The notes under the pieces were generated by a model that saw nothing but the letters and a program-made list of their open reading frames with translations, had not been told where the DNA came from and ran no database searches. The position numbers and the translations under genes are program-made. A DNA stretch of 64,000 bases from Meloidogyne chitwoodi (Eukaryota; Nematoda; Chromadorea; Rhabditida; Meloidogynidae): positions 372,001-436,000 of the forward strand of contig JACZZP010000002.1 of NCBI GenBank assembly GCA_015183035.1. Reading direction: 5' to 3'. The stretch's first letter is position 1. Each line of letters starts with the position of its first letter. This document shows, one piece after another, positions 52,927 to 64,000 of the stretch.

Positions 52927-55138
52927 AATTAATTAAATTAATTAAATTAATTAAATTTAAATTAATTAATTCTACTGTTAAACGATTAAAAATAATTTTT
53001 AAATTTTTTTTAATTTTTTTAATTTATGTTAGCCAATTAATTTAAACAAATCTCATATTTATTTAAAAAAAAAAATATTATTTTTTATCAAAAATAATTA
53101 CATATTTGTTAACAATTTTTAATTATTTTTAATTAAAAATAAAAGAGATTAGATAAACAATATTTTTATTTATGTTTTTAAATATATTTAATTTAATAAT
53201 TAGAAAGCCCATAGGAATTTCCAATTTTCACGCTTCTCGATAATTTATTTTTTTTAATTTTTTTTCCCGAATTTTTAACTTCAGAGGTTACCAGTTAAAT
53301 TAATTATAATTCAAATTTATTTAAAATTTAAACTTAGGTATTTTTAATTTTTTTGAATATAAAAAATAAATAAATAAAAAATATATTTTTCAAGAATTTT
53401 TTAAATTTTTTATTTTTTTTCAAATAAAAAAAAGAAGGAAAAAGGATGCCGTCAATTGCACATAAAATAACACAAAAAACAATAGAGGAGATATTCTCTG
53501 TTTTTTCTTTTTTCATTGCTTTGATGAATATTTCCTTATATACCTTAAGGTTCTGTTTATTGACTTTTTTCATTTTTTACTTTTTTAAGTGTTTTACATT
53601 TTTTATTATTTTTAAAATTTTACAATTTTTTTAAATTCACAATTTTATTTATTTTTTCTGAAAAATAAATTAATCTCCATAATATTTGCTAACAACTTAA
53701 AAATAAAAATATAGGTATTTTTATTTTTTTAAATAATAAATTAAATTTAAATAAATTAATTTTAAATAAATTAATTTTAAATTTTTAAACAAAAAAAAAT
53801 TTTTTTGTTTAATAATAAATTGTTTGCCCCCAATCTAATAATTATTATAATAAATATTTAAAAAAAAAATTTTTTACTATTAAATATCTGCTTTATTGCT
53901 ACAATTAAATATTTCCTTTGTTAGGTGGTAAATAAATATATTTAAAAATATAAAGTGTTTTTTTACAAGAAAATTATTTTTTTTATTTTTATGATATTTT
54001 TTAAATAAAAATTACAAATATTAATATAATAAATAGGAGGTATGCTTCAAATGGACACGATAGCTTTTTGAAGTTTACTGACCTTCCATTTAACAAAAGT
54101 TTCTCTAAATATTGTATTTCTTGTTATTATTCACTTTTGAATTTACTGAAGGATTATAACAATTGAAATTAACTGTGATTAAAGAAAATAAATAAACATT
54201 AAAAGTTTTCCGGAATTCCTGAAAGAATAGTAAATAATAAATTTATGGATGCTATTATATAACGGAAAATAATTTTATTTCAAAATTTCCGGAAAGAAAA
54301 TATATTTTACGGAAAGTTTTTTCCTGAATTTCAGTGAAGAATATATCTTCCGGAAAAGTAATTTATTCTCCGGAATTCCTGAAAAATTATTATCCTACAT
54401 TTCCGGAAAATATTTTTTAATTCCGGAAAATATTTTCTGAATTTCTGGAAAATATTTTCTGAATTTCCGGAAAATATTTTCTGAATTTCCGGAAAATATT
54501 TTTTAATTCCGGAAAAGAAAATGTATTTTCCGGAAAATATTATACTATTTTTTCTCATTTCATAAAAAGTGTTAGATCTAAATATAATTTGAACCAAAAG
54601 ACATTATTTTGTATTTTTTTAATTTATTCCATTCCAGGCTTTATTTTTCAAGGAAAAAAATAAATAAAAATATTTTTAGTGACATTTTCACCTTTTTTGT
54701 TTATTTAATATAGTTTGTCTCGTCTTTTCCCTATGGTCAACCCTCCTATTTTTTAATTTAGCCACTGAAGGACGTAATGAGTCGAAGAATGCTTTAAATA
54801 AAGGAATGCCCCATTTTACATTTTTATTTTTTATTTTCTATCTTCTTAGGCCACAAAAACAAGATTATTTTGTTATAAGGGATAAGGGACAAGATGTGCG
54901 TGTCCCTTACCCTCTTCTACTCCTTCCCATCTCTTCCCCCTTCTTCTTCTACTTTTTTTAGGCTTTTCCCTCTTTAATTTAAGCAGTCGACAAGAGCTCA
55001 TCATTTCATTTTGTAAATGAAGAAAATACTACTTTTAGGCTTTTAGTATTTTTTTCCAAATTTATTTATTTTAGTAAATAAAATACCCCAATTTTATAAA
55101 TATATTTTTATATAAAAATTTTATAAAAAAAACTCAAA
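52927..55138. other. intergenic region upstream of unc-79
   Basis: Contains no recognisable gene. ORFs at 53334-53634 on both strands are low-complexity Phe/Ile/Lys sequence. A TTCCGGAA array is at 54200-54540. A less AT-rich patch at 54710-55000 (with CCTCTTCTACTCCTTCCC) precedes the unc-79 start and may be its promoter or leader. Confidence 0.5.
54200..54540. repeat. TTTCCGGAAAATATTTTCTGAA array
   Basis: About thirteen TTCCGGAA or TTCCTGAA words at 20-25 base spacing, most regular at 54400-54540 with unit TTTCCGGAAAATATTTTCTG. Confidence 0.85.
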
Positions 55139-58100
55139 ATGAATCCAGCTCCCAGCTGGAAGCCTCCAGGTGTAAAATCAACTAAAAAAACAGGTGGTTA
55201 AAATATTTTTTATTAAATATTTTACTTTTTTAAAAACTAAAACTTAAAAATATCATATATTTATTTTAATAAAATATTCCGCTCTAATAATTATTAAAAA
55301 AAATAAAAATTTTAGGAAGCGTCCATTCTGCTGCAGTGATGACTACTCGTGCAGCTACTTGTAAGTATTATTTTATTTTTTTAAGAAAAATAGCTTAAAA
55401 TTTTTATTAAATATTTTCAAAAAAATGAAGATTGTTAATCATCATTTTTTAAAAAATAAAAACAAATTTTGAGGCTTTTGTTTGCAAAAATATAAAAATT
55501 CTCTTTTCGGCATTTTGCAGTGCCACACTCTTTTTAGTTCTTTTTTTTTTTACTTGAAAATTGATATGTCAAAATTTGCTTTTATTTTATTATTTTTAAA
55601 AAGAAAAATTTTAATTTTAAATTCTTCCATTTTTAAAAATAAAATTTTCTCATATTTTAATTAAAACTAGAAAATAAGATTAGAGAATAAACTTAAAAGC
55701 ATAATTTAAAATTAACTTAACTTAACAGAAGAATAAAAAGCAAACTTGAAAATTATAGACTTAAAAAAGTTCAAACTTAAAAATAAACTTTAAAATAAAA
55801 CATTGAACAAACTCAAATTAAAATTAAAAAATGAAGTTTGAACTTAAATTAAATTTAAAATTAATAAATAGATAAATATGTAGAAATAATACAATTAAAA
55901 TTATTTAATTATTATTTTTTATTTTTAACAAAATAATAATTTTTAAATATTTTTTGTTTTTCTTTTTATATTTTTATTTTTCCTCTTCTTTTTTAAAATT
56001 TTATTTTTTTTATTTTATTTTTTTGTTGAATAATTGAAAGAGTTTATGAGTTTGGGAGACCCTTGCAAATCGTTAAGGCTGCCGTTTGCGCCTTTTTCTT
56101 AAATATGCGAGAAAAGTAAAAAAATAAATATAAAAAAAGGAAAAGGACACATCTGCAAACTCTTTTTTAAAAAAATGAAAGCTACTGCATTTACTATTAT
56201 TCACTTAGATAAATGACGAGCATTTGAATAATTTTTTTATTTTAAAGTCTATTTTGACCCTAAATATTTTGATTTTATTTTTTAATTTTAAAATTAGATA
56301 GAATTAAAAAAATTTTATTTTGAGGAATATTTTTGATAATTTAAGTGGTCCATGATTTTTGGTTTTATTATTTTTTTTAATATTAAAAAAATTTTTTTTC
56401 TAATGTAAAAATATCTGCTTCCATTTAATTGACAAATTTATATGTTTATTGGAATAGATATTTAAAAAAAAATAAAAAAATATTTACTTCTAAATAAAAA
56501 TGATAGATAGCACGAAAACGTGCAATATGTCATTTTCACAAATTTATTTTATTTATATTTAAGCGTAAATCTCAAAAACTAAAATTTTTTTTAATTCTTA
56601 AGTTTAGATTATTTTTTTCTATTAAATTATTAATTTTAAACCTAAAAATAAGCACTGATGCCAATGGCTTATCTTCTCAAATATTATACTTGTTAGTCAT
56701 CAAAATCTACAGATTAAAAAGACATAAATATTTCTTAAGCTTAAACTTGAAAATAAACAAAAAAAATAAAATTAAGCTTGAATTTAAACTTCATAAACTT
56801 GTTTTAATTAAACCTGAACTTAAGTTTATAATTAATTAAATTAAATTTAACTTGTCTGAGCAGACTTGAAAATTAAACAAGTTTTTAAGTCTAAGCGCAA
56901 ACTTGTTAATTTTATTTACTTTAATTACAAGCTTAATTTTTATTTTCATTTAAAAGTTTATAAAGAAAATTTAAAATTTTATTTTTTTCTAGTTTCTGCC
57001 AAAATTCGAACTCTCAGCGATTTCCATAATAGAATAATAAATCAACAGCAAACCCCAAGTAGTGCTGAAATTATAACAACATTGCGTTATTTTCAGCAAA
57101 CTTTGGTCAGGTTGGTGGCTTTGAAAAATTAAAGAAATATCTTTACATTAATTAATTATTAAGCTTTCTGAAAGATATTCCTTCGGAAAGAAGTTCACTT
57201 TTCAAAAAATACAGTATCGAGAATGTCGCTATCCGCAGTGGATTATATCCAAATCTTAATTATTCAGGCTTATTTTATGGCATTTTTAATTTACTTGATG
57301 CTTTCCCAATTATTAGTAGTGCTCAATCAAGTTAGTTTTTTTAACTTTATATTTTTATTTAATAAAAATAATTTTAGTTATCGCAGAAGCAATTATTGAT
57401 ACACTTAAGGCTCTTTATTTCTTTTTGGATAGAGAATGTATAGGTAAATTAAAAAAATGAAATTTAAGATTAAGTTTAAACTTGAAACTCGTCTTAAGAT
57501 TAAACTTAAAATTAAACTTTTCAGAACAACTTCCTTTATTGCTTGCTTCACAACTTGGTGTATTTCCTTCAGAAGTTGATCGCCGCCTTGTGCACTTGCT
57601 GTGTGATTGTATTTTTCCTTATTCTTTTGGCGATGGAGTAAATGGTCAAGTTTCAGTTCCAGCTGTTCTAATTCTTGTTCTTCACCATTCTGTTGATAAT
57701 TGTAAAATTTTATTTTTTTCTAATTTTATAAAAAATTCTTAGCACTGCATTCGTTAATAATTGAACGCCTGGCCTACCGTCTCTCCGATTTATACAATGA
57801 TTTGCTAAAAGTAATCGCTTCTGGAACAAGTGAATCACGTATTGCTGCAGTTAATCTACTTTTCCATTATTGGCCTTTATTAAATCCCGGAATTATGTTG
57901 AGAAAAACAGTTCAATATCGAGTACAGGCTTGGTCTTCACCACCTTGCCAAAATACTCAATGTGTGGAAAAAGGACCGAGGCTTGATATTTAATTTTAGT
58001 TTAACAAAACACATCTTTTTTTTAATGGTTTTTAATTCACTTAAAGAAGATTGAACTTAAAAGTTTTAAATTAAGCAAAACCTTTTAGGTTGAAATTAAA

Positions 58101-61100
58101 CATAAACTTAAGTTGAAAATAAAATTAAGCATATTAACTTAAGTTTGAAAATAAACTTAAGCGTTTGAAAATAGAATTAAGCTTAAACTTAAGTTTGAAA
58201 CATAAACTTAAGTTGAAAATAAAATTAAGCATAAACTTAAACTTTAAGTGTTAAGTATAAACTTAAAAATAAACCTGAACTTAAGGAATTGTCTGATTTT
58301 ATTTAATTTTTCAGTACTCGTCTCACATATGAACCATCAATCTGTGCAACTTTGGGTGACACAGCCCCTCCAATGTTTATTTGCAATAATTGCGAAAAGT
58401 CAATTTCAACTACAGAACATATGCCCTATCTAAGTCAGCCTCTTCCGGCATTAATAAGCTCTACCTGTCAAAATAAGGTTTAAATATTTAATTTTATAGA
58501 ATTAAAATTAAATTTTTTTTCAATTTAGGGTTGTAGTTCTTCAAATCGTATAGCTTTTGGAACTTGTTTTGATGAAGATTGTATTCGATCACATGGATAT
58601 ATACCTTTAAGACTTTGTGAAGTAACTCCTTATTTTATTATTTTTGTTAATAATAATTTTTAATTAATTTAAATAAATTTATTTTTTTAAAGGAATGCTT
58701 TAATGCCCTTCACCCAATAGAAAATAAACGTGAGCACATTCGACATAGTGGTCATTCCTCTGTTTGGGGTACTCAATTTGAAAGGGTAATGGTTGAAGCT
58801 GTAAGTCAAAAAATTAAAAAAATTAAAAAAAAAATATTTAAGATCGTAAAGCTGTTAAGGGAAACCTCCTCAAAGCTTACTGAGCTCTCCGCAGATGGGG
58901 AATCTGCCAAAAGACCAAAATGGCTAAGACAGTTGGAAGGTGGTAGAGAACTTGGCCGTGAAATTGATCCTTTAAGCGATGAAAGGAGAATGCTTAGCCG
59001 TTTTGGAATTTGGTTAATGGTAGCTCATTGTCCACCTGTGCCTGAGGCAACATCGGTAAAAATAGAATTTAAATTAAAAAAAGATTAATTAATTAAGTTA
59101 TTTTAGAGTTCTGTCGGTTATTTACTTGGCGCTTTATTTCAATGGTTTTCTACCACTGCTTTATTGCCTAATGATACAATGGGTCAAACATTAGAACAAC
59201 TAAAAGCTGATGTATGTAGTTGATAATAAGACATAAAAGGGTATTTGATTGTTGGGAATTTTTTAGGAGAGATCATCGGGGTAGACATCTTTGGGATTGG
59301 GGAAGAGAAGCATAATGGGTGTAATTTAATTTAAAAAAAAATAAATTTATTTATAATTATTTAAGTTTGGATGTGAATGGCTAAACCAAGCATTATTAAA
59401 CCACTACGAAGTCTTTATTTATGAACTTTTACCGCCACATTTGGAACCAATTTATGAAAATATTGAAGATACAATTTGGGATGAGCGTTTTGTTCGTAAA
59501 GAAATTATGCGTGAAGGATTGAGCAAATTACTTGCTTTGGCCCCTTATGATATTATTTCTATAGATACATGGTCTAGAGTTATGCCTTATTGGTTGCACT
59601 CTTTAAATACTGATTTAGTTGCAGAAGAAGATTTATTAGAATTGAAAGTGCCTATTAGCAAATTATTTGAGCCTGATTTATGTGCTCTGCCTTTTGAGGT
59701 AATTTAAGTTTGCTAGAAAGTAAACTATAAACTTAAGTTTGCTAAAAAATAGATTATAAACTTAAGTTTGCTAAAAAGTAGAGTATAAATTTAAGTTTGC
59801 TAAAAGTAGATTATAAACTTAAGTTTCTAAAAAGTAGATTATAAACTTAAGTTTCTAAAAAGTAGATTATAAACTTAAGTTTGCTAAAAAGTAGATTATA
59901 AACTTAAGTTTCTAAAAAGTAGATTATAAACTTAAGTTTGCTAAAAAGTAGATTATAAACTTAAATTTGTTAGAAAGTGCCTAATTTTAATTCCTTTTCT
60001 ATCAACAAAAAAGTTTTTTTTAATTTTTTCAGCCTCAACGTCTTTATGAATTTTTAGCAGTAAGATTACAATCAAATTCCTACAATGAAATACTTAAAGC
60101 ACTTGACTGGCTTCATGTTTGTTTTATTTTCTTATAAAAGAGTGTATTTATTATTTCAGAATTCAAAAAATATTAATTAAAAAAATAATATTTTAATTAT
60201 TTTTAAAGTTACTCTCTCGAATTGACATAAGAATATCTTTAAAACTTCTTTTAAATATGTTTTCAAACTCTTTATTAAAAATTCCATTACCAACATGTGG
60301 AGAACTACTAATCCAAAACAAAGATTATGAAAAATTTGAAAATGAATCAAAAGAAGTAATATTAAATGGATCTGAATTGGCTAGTTCTGTTAGTAGAGAA
60401 AATAAATTAATAGAAGAAGAAGAAGAAAAAATTGATGAAAATATTCAACAAACACTTGAAGGACCAATGTCAGCACAATTAGTTATGACTGACATTCTTG
60501 CTCAACAGGTTGGGTTACTGTAATTTTTTAAAATAAGTGAACTATTTTCTCTTTTTCTAACCGTCTATTATTTCCGGAAGACACTTTCTGTTTTTAAGAT
60601 ATTTCGGATAATTCTTAAATAACTCTCTCCTTTAAAATTTAAATATTATATCAGTCCTCCTCCATGGTTATTGCAAAAATAGCCGTTGGTGGAAAATATT
60701 TTTTGAATTTTTGTTTTTTAAAGTTAGATTGTTGAGATAAGCAAGAGTTAGTCTATACTCTAAACTTTTTTTTAATAAATCTCTTCTTTAAAACAGATAA
60801 AATTAGCTGGTGGTGCAAGTGTTATGACTTGCGAAACTTTATTGGAACACCTTTTCTCTGTTATAGCATCTCTTCTAGAATATCAACCTGAAGAGAATTT
60901 TATCAAAAATGGATGGCCACATTCTTGTCGTAATCCTGAGGGTGATCAATTTGCTGATTGTCTTCGTTGTCAGCAGGCTCTCTTTTTGTATCAGGTAGAG
61001 CTTACTTTTTTTGTTAATTCTCGCCCTTATCTCTTTTTCCAAAAATTAATTAAATTAAAAAAAATATTTTTTCAGGTGCTTCTCCAAGTTCTTGAACAAT

Positions 61101-64000
61101 TTTGTCCTAAAGAGGAATCTCGCATTGACGCTCTCACTTATGGCGATGAAACGGCGCGTGATTTTGCTGATTGGCTTAGCGAGGCTAGCAGCTCATTACA
61201 TCAACAACAGACAACACAGGGTATTGTTGCTGGAAGCAATTCACCTAGGCCTTCACTTTCTCCTCATGCATTATCCACTTCTAGTCCGCATACATTTTTT
61301 GGTTCGCCCATTACTCAAAAACGGCAACAACAACAATCTGTCCAGAAAACTTCAACACCTTTGATTAAAGCAAAACAAGAGGTTTAAAAATTTTAAGAGG
61401 AAAAAAATTTTTTATTTATAAAGGTAAGCACACCTAGTGCAGAAATGGTCGGTGCTTTACCTACCGATGACGTTGACCCAGCAAATACTCAAGTTGCAGC
61501 CTTCTCCTTTGCTGAACAAAGTCCTTTAGGAATGGCTTGTGTCAGTGCTACAGTTATTGGACTTTTACAACAACAAGAAGCTATTCTAGCAGGAAGAAAT
61601 AATTCAGAGACAGTTGAGGGAGAAGATAAACAAAAATCTTTAAAAATTGAACAAAAGGAGGAACAGCGCTTATTTTGGGAAACATCAGTAGGGCGGTTTC
61701 GTTTTTCTTTGGAACAATTACCGGCACAACTAAGACTGACTTTTGTGCTTTTAACGGTGCGTATAGCATATGTTCCCTCCACACTATAAATAGTGTGGAG
61801 GGAACATAAAATTTTTTAAAAATTTTAAGAATATTGAAAGAGAGCCAGATCCAGATGTACAATTCTTTCTTTTGAGTATGCTTAAATACTTGTTTTTGCA
61901 CAGAGAATGTCTTTTAAATGCAAGAAAAGAACAAGGTTTTAACTTAAATATTATGTTCCTTCCACACCATAAAGTAATGTGGAAGGAACATTTGTTTTCA
62001 AATATTTATAATTTTTTATTTTTACAGAACATCGTGGTTTTCTTGTATGGATACAGGAGAATTTATTAATTCCTCGACTTTGGAGTTTGCTACGTTCGGA
62101 CTATTCACATGTTTAAAATTTAAAAATAACTTTTTATAAAATTTACTAAGGTTGGACAAATGGCAACTCCACTAATTTTGCACGCAATAACGCTTCCACT
62201 TGGTGATGATGTGTTTTGGGAAACTGTTAACGTGGAATTTACTTCTTCGGAATGGGAACGGCGTTTAAAAGCTGGTAAATTTGTTAATTGTAATTATAAA
62301 ATTAAATTTTAGTTTAATAAATATGTAGTAATAAAATATTAAAATTAATCTAAAATGATTAAAATTTATTTTTTTATAAAGCTTATATTTTTTCACCCTA
62401 AGGAATTTTTCCCTTTTGTTCTCCTTTATGTTCCCTTCACTCTATAAGTAGGCTGAAGGGAACATTTGTTTTTAATTTAATCAAATAAAATATTAATTTT
62501 TCTTTTTTTTAAGTTGATAGAGTACTTGTACTTGCCCATTTTGTACCTCCAAATGCTGTTCGAAACAATATAACACTTTTGACGTCTCTAAGTTGCGCCT
62601 TCTCCCATTTAATCGTTTCTATGCACGATCCAAACCCTGCAGTTGCTCAGAAGGCCCTTCTATTGCTTGAAGCATTACCTCGAAGTTCATTGACGGTAAT
62701 TAAACAAAAATATATATTTTTTAATTTCCATCATTCTCTAGTTGATTTGTCATTGCTTAGAAGCCCAATTTGATTCATGCATACTTGACAGACCACTTAT
62801 TATTGCCCGTATTCATTTACTTAGTGTAATTCTTCCCGATGAAAGTCTTTTCTCTTGGGACTTTTTTATTCAAAGATTTGAAACATTAGCATTAGAAGCT
62901 CATCTTAAATCGCAACAGAATGCGGGCGCTGATGCTAGTATGCATTTTATGCAAGGTGAGACGGACTAAACTTTGGGTTAATTTTGGAGTGAATATTACG
63001 TAATTTTTGCTCTAATAAAGTGAAAGGATTTGTTAAAAATAGGATGGATAGAATATTCACTCATTGGGGTTGGAGGAACATTAAATTATAGGGTGGAAGG
63101 AACTTTCCCGCATTGACTTAAGTATAATTTAGAGAGAGGTCAACTGATGGAATAAATTACATATATATCTATTCATTTTCCATTTTTTAAAATTTATTAT
63201 AAAGATCTCTTACATTCTGACCCAATGAGCGATGTTTATCAACGCAAAGTTACAAGAGCACGACAATCACTTAACGAAGCAGACAACGTGCGTTCGATTG
63301 TACGTTCCCTGCGTGAAAACTCATTGCGTCATCAACTTAATCCTGGAGTTCGTGGTGACCAGGGTGAGTTTCCAAAAAGGAAATTTAAAAAAATCGTTTT
63401 TGCTCCTCATATTTGCCGTGTTTTGCTAATCAAGATTGATGTTGCTTTTATTTTTTAATAGCTAACACGCTTTGTTATTTGCCATAATCCTTCAATCAAT
63501 AAGTGTTTGAAGGAAAATTAAATTTTAGAGGAGAACATTCAACTATAGGGTGGAGAGAACATTCACGTATGGTGTGAAAGGAACATTAAAAAAAAATTTT
63601 TAATATTTGATCCATTTTCTAAAAATCGCAGAACGCCGAGATGCTGCACAACAAGTTCTACGTGTATGCCTTCGTCGTGGAGCAGTTGCTGGAACCACAG
63701 AACGTAGCTATGGACGTTCAGCTGGAGACATGGCACGTCTCCGGTTACGTAAAGTTTTGGTTTTAGTTCGTGTAGTGAGTGCATGGCGTGAAATGGCTGG
63801 ACGTTTACTTTTGCCATCTTCGCGTCGTTCTTCCAAAATGTCACATCAAAGTGGCGGAAAAGATGAAGGAGAAATAATTGATGAACAACAACAACTTTTA
63901 TTACCATTTTGTCAACTCAAACAGCATCAAAATTTTTTGGAATTGGCAGATCAAGGCTTAGAAGACTTTGGATTTTGCAGATCTGAACGTTCAACAATTG
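55139..64000 (+). CDS. unc-79: UNC-79, NALCN/NCA sodium-leak channel auxiliary protein, N-terminal ~1446 residues
   Basis: Twenty-five in-frame exons begin at 55139 (MNPAPSWKPPG), with later ones at 55316, 56993, 57164, 57378, 57525, 57743, 58315, 58529, 58693, 58843, 59107, 59366, 60033, 60209, 60797, 61076, 61424, 61830, 62028, 62151, 62514, 62742, 63205 and 63632 to the window edge. Landmarks that follow UNC-79 in order: SAKIRTLSDFHNRI and TTLRYFQQTL, a KDIPSERSSL segment, LLFHYWPLLNPG, the Cys-rich block CNNC...CQNKGCSSS...CFDEDC...CEECF, LSRFGIWLMVAHCPP, LPYDII-like ALAPYDIISIDTW, and LQVLEQFCPKEESR. UNC-79 is a large helical-repeat protein that with UNC-80 supports the NCA/NALCN leak channel in neurons. 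Intron 7 uses a GC donor (57981). The first two tiny exons are the least certain. The C-terminal part lies outside. Confidence 0.87.
58030..58295. repeat. AAACTTAAGTTGAAAATAAAATTAAGCAT array (intron 7 of unc-79)
   Basis: Units of 28-36 bases built on AAACTTAAGTTTGAAAATA, about seven copies, in the long intron that begins with a GC donor. Confidence 0.8.
59700..59985. repeat. ATAAACTTAAGTTTGCTAAAAAGTAGATT array (intron 13 of unc-79)
   Basis: About ten units of 25-30 bases with the palindromic core AAACTTAAGTTT and the tail GCTAAAAAGTAGATTAT. It starts immediately after the donor site at 59699. Confidence 0.9.
61769..61808. repeat. perfect 40-bp palindrome in unc-79 intron 18
   Basis: Arm TATGTTCCCTCCACACTAT, two-base loop AA, then the exact inverse arm. 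It occupies more than half of a 73-base intron and would form a 19-bp stem in the pre-mRNA. Confidence 0.92.
61953..61991. repeat. related palindrome in unc-79 intron 19
   Basis: Arms ATGTTCCTTCCACA and TGTGGAAGGAACAT around CCATAAAGTAA, in a 92-base intron. Same family as the palindrome at 61769. Confidence 0.9.
62428..62465. repeat. related palindrome in unc-79 intron 21
   Basis: Arms ATGTTCCCTTCA and TGAAGGGAACAT around CTCTATAAGTAGGC. The loop keeps the TATAA word seen in the other copies. Confidence 0.88.
63070..63110. repeat. diverged relative of the TGTTCC palindrome in unc-79 intron 23
   Basis: Reads TTGGAGGAACATTAAATTAT then AGGGTGGAAGGAACTT. It keeps two GGAAC-type half-arms and the TATAGGGTGGA word in direct, not inverted, order. 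Confidence 0.55.
63530..63592. repeat. diverged relative of the TGTTCC palindrome in unc-79 intron 24
   Basis: Contains GGAGAACATTCAACTATAGG, then GTGGAGAGAACATTC and GTGTGAAAGGAACATT: three half-arms in direct order. Lies between the donor at 63364 and the acceptor at 63631. Confidence 0.55.

Noticed and set aside
53334..53634. Overlapping ORFs on both strands upstream of unc-79
   Set aside because: Phe/Ile/Lys homopolymer-like translation typical of AT-rich non-coding DNA.
59260..59330. Possible extra unc-79 exon (GVDIFGIGEEKH-type reading)
   Set aside because: The phase-0 join from 59211 directly to 59366 aligns well with UNC-79 around the EQLKAD/FGCEWL junction, and the candidate exon meets a stop in the frame set by its best acceptor.

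Overview
This window is eukaryotic and almost certainly from a nematode. It is extremely AT-rich, its genes have many short introns (the shortest is about 37 bases), and it carries nematode-restricted families: an SXP/RAL-2 protein and two Srt-class chemoreceptors. Base composition, the nematode mix and the use of GC-AG introns point to a tylenchid such as a root-knot nematode (Meloidogyne-like). The genus is an inference. Gene models below were spliced by hand; every junction keeps frame, but none has transcript support.

Layout from left to right: the 3' part of an SXP/RAL-2 gene (1-1392, +); a 20-exon BPI/LBP/CETP-family lipid-binding protein (6485-2051, -), tail to tail with it; about 4.5 kb of AT-rich spacer; a hAT DNA transposon with a second copy of the same element inserted in opposite orientation inside its transposase gene (10962-16829); two convergent Srt-type 7TM receptors (18689-20770 + and 22782-20917 -); a two-domain RmlB/RmlD-like nucleotide-sugar enzyme (23939-28111, +); a five-finger zinc-finger protein (33994-30141, -); about 9 kb without a supportable gene; a SLC35F3/F4-like transporter (43122-44876, +); about 6.7 kb of repeat-rich spacer; a secreted-looking orphan (51552-52926, +); and the 5' part of unc-79, running off the right edge (55139 onward, +).

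The genes are not an operon or a pathway cluster. Functional links are loose: the Srt receptors (putative chemosensation) and UNC-79 (sodium-leak channel complex) are neuronal by family; the RmlB/RmlD fusion and the secreted proteins may serve surface or extracellular roles.

The most striking item is the self-nested hAT. Both copies are exactly 2930 bases long, each is flanked by its own perfect 8-bp target-site duplication, and together they form a palindrome with 2545-base arms and a 385-base spacer. Also notable are palindromic mini-elements in successive unc-79 introns, two MITE/foldback elements, three GC-AG introns among about 89 reconstructed, and short repeat motifs (AATTCTGATTT, TTCCGGAA, AAACTTAAG) that recur as arrays in introns and spacers across the window.
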